14,215 nt of DNA, from contig JAGGRV010000234.1 in NCBI GenBank assembly GCA_021159445.1, positions 1 to 14,215 of the forward strand, given 5' to 3'. The DNA is from Deltaproteobacteria bacterium. GTDB taxonomy: Bacteria; Desulfobacterota; Dissulfuribacteria; Dissulfuribacterales; UBA3076. The position numbers and the translations under genes were made by a program. Positions within the stretch are counted from its first letter, which is position 1. Each line of letters starts with the position of its first letter. Below, in pieces: positions 14,165-14,215 of this stretch. The notes beneath the pieces are model-generated. The model was not told the origin of the DNA. It ran no database searches and worked only from the letters and a program-made list of their open reading frames with translations.

Positions 14165-14215
14165 TCACTTCCTTTTCTTTTTCTTCTTTTTCGCCTGTTG
14201 TTCTTTTGGGCTGAG
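14165..14215 (-). CDS. Possible 3' end of an upstream gene (pilO/mshJ position), cut by window edge
   Basis: On the minus strand an open frame enters from the right edge and ends LSPKEQQAKKKKKKRK followed by TGA at 14165-14167. A Lys-rich tail is a plausible end of a membrane-anchored assembly protein, and in pilus operons PilO/MshJ precedes PilP. The other two minus frames are also open over this short stretch, so the choice of frame, and the identification, are tentative. Confidence 0.35.
   Translation of the reverse strand, partial: LSPKEQQAKKKKKKRK

Overview
The window reads as a chromosomal stretch of a Gram-negative bacterium, most likely a Desulfobacterota (deltaproteobacterial, sulfate-reducer-like) lineage. 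The grounds are the gene set (gyrA-gpsA linkage, a UPF0280 protein, NikR, an MSHA/type IV pilus secretin locus with lipoproteins) and the unusually repeat-rich intergenic DNA. This placement is inference; no rRNA or marker search could be run.

Layout. Two plus-strand genes lie on the left: cysS (cysteinyl-tRNA synthetase, 186-1664) and a soluble GAF-domain histidine kinase (1898-3157). All remaining genes run on the minus strand. In transcription order from the right edge these are: a probable 3' end of an upstream gene (14165-14215), a PilP-like lipoprotein (13484-14098), a secretin-N0 (STN) plus TPR protein (12213-13484) and an MshL-type secretin (10060-11964). A good intrinsic terminator follows at 9982-10004. 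Then come nikR (9247-9690), gyrA (6733-9189), gpsA (5675-6736), a UPF0280/ApbE-like protein (4938-5669), an RNase Z-like metallo-beta-lactamase-fold hydrolase (3994-4764) and a cysteine-cluster protein (3241-3876) that converges on the kinase gene.

How the genes work together. The pilus cluster would build the periplasmic and outer-membrane part of an MSHA/type IV pilus or type II-like machine: PilP-like alignment lipoprotein, a free N0 domain carried on a TPR protein, and the outer-membrane secretin. pilP and the STN-TPR gene are translationally coupled (TAATG). gyrA-gpsA (ATGA overlap) and gpsA-UPF0280 (5-nt gap, GTG start) form a tight housekeeping operon. nikR sits just upstream with no nickel gene in view.

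The most unusual aspect is not a protein system but the density of small palindromic repeats. At least five families are present: a MITE-like element of about 154 bp that supplies the C-terminus of the cysteine-cluster protein (with an identical 55-bp piece at the left edge); a second MITE-like element of 133 bp about 22 bp upstream of nikR; a 110-bp palindrome after cysS; composite palindromes with arms of degenerate heptamers (AGCTAAN) that fill several minus-strand gene spacers almost exactly from stop codon to the next Shine-Dalgarno; and a two-copy dispersed repeat with or without a 69-bp palindromic insert. A tandem octamer has also entered the gpsA reading frame.
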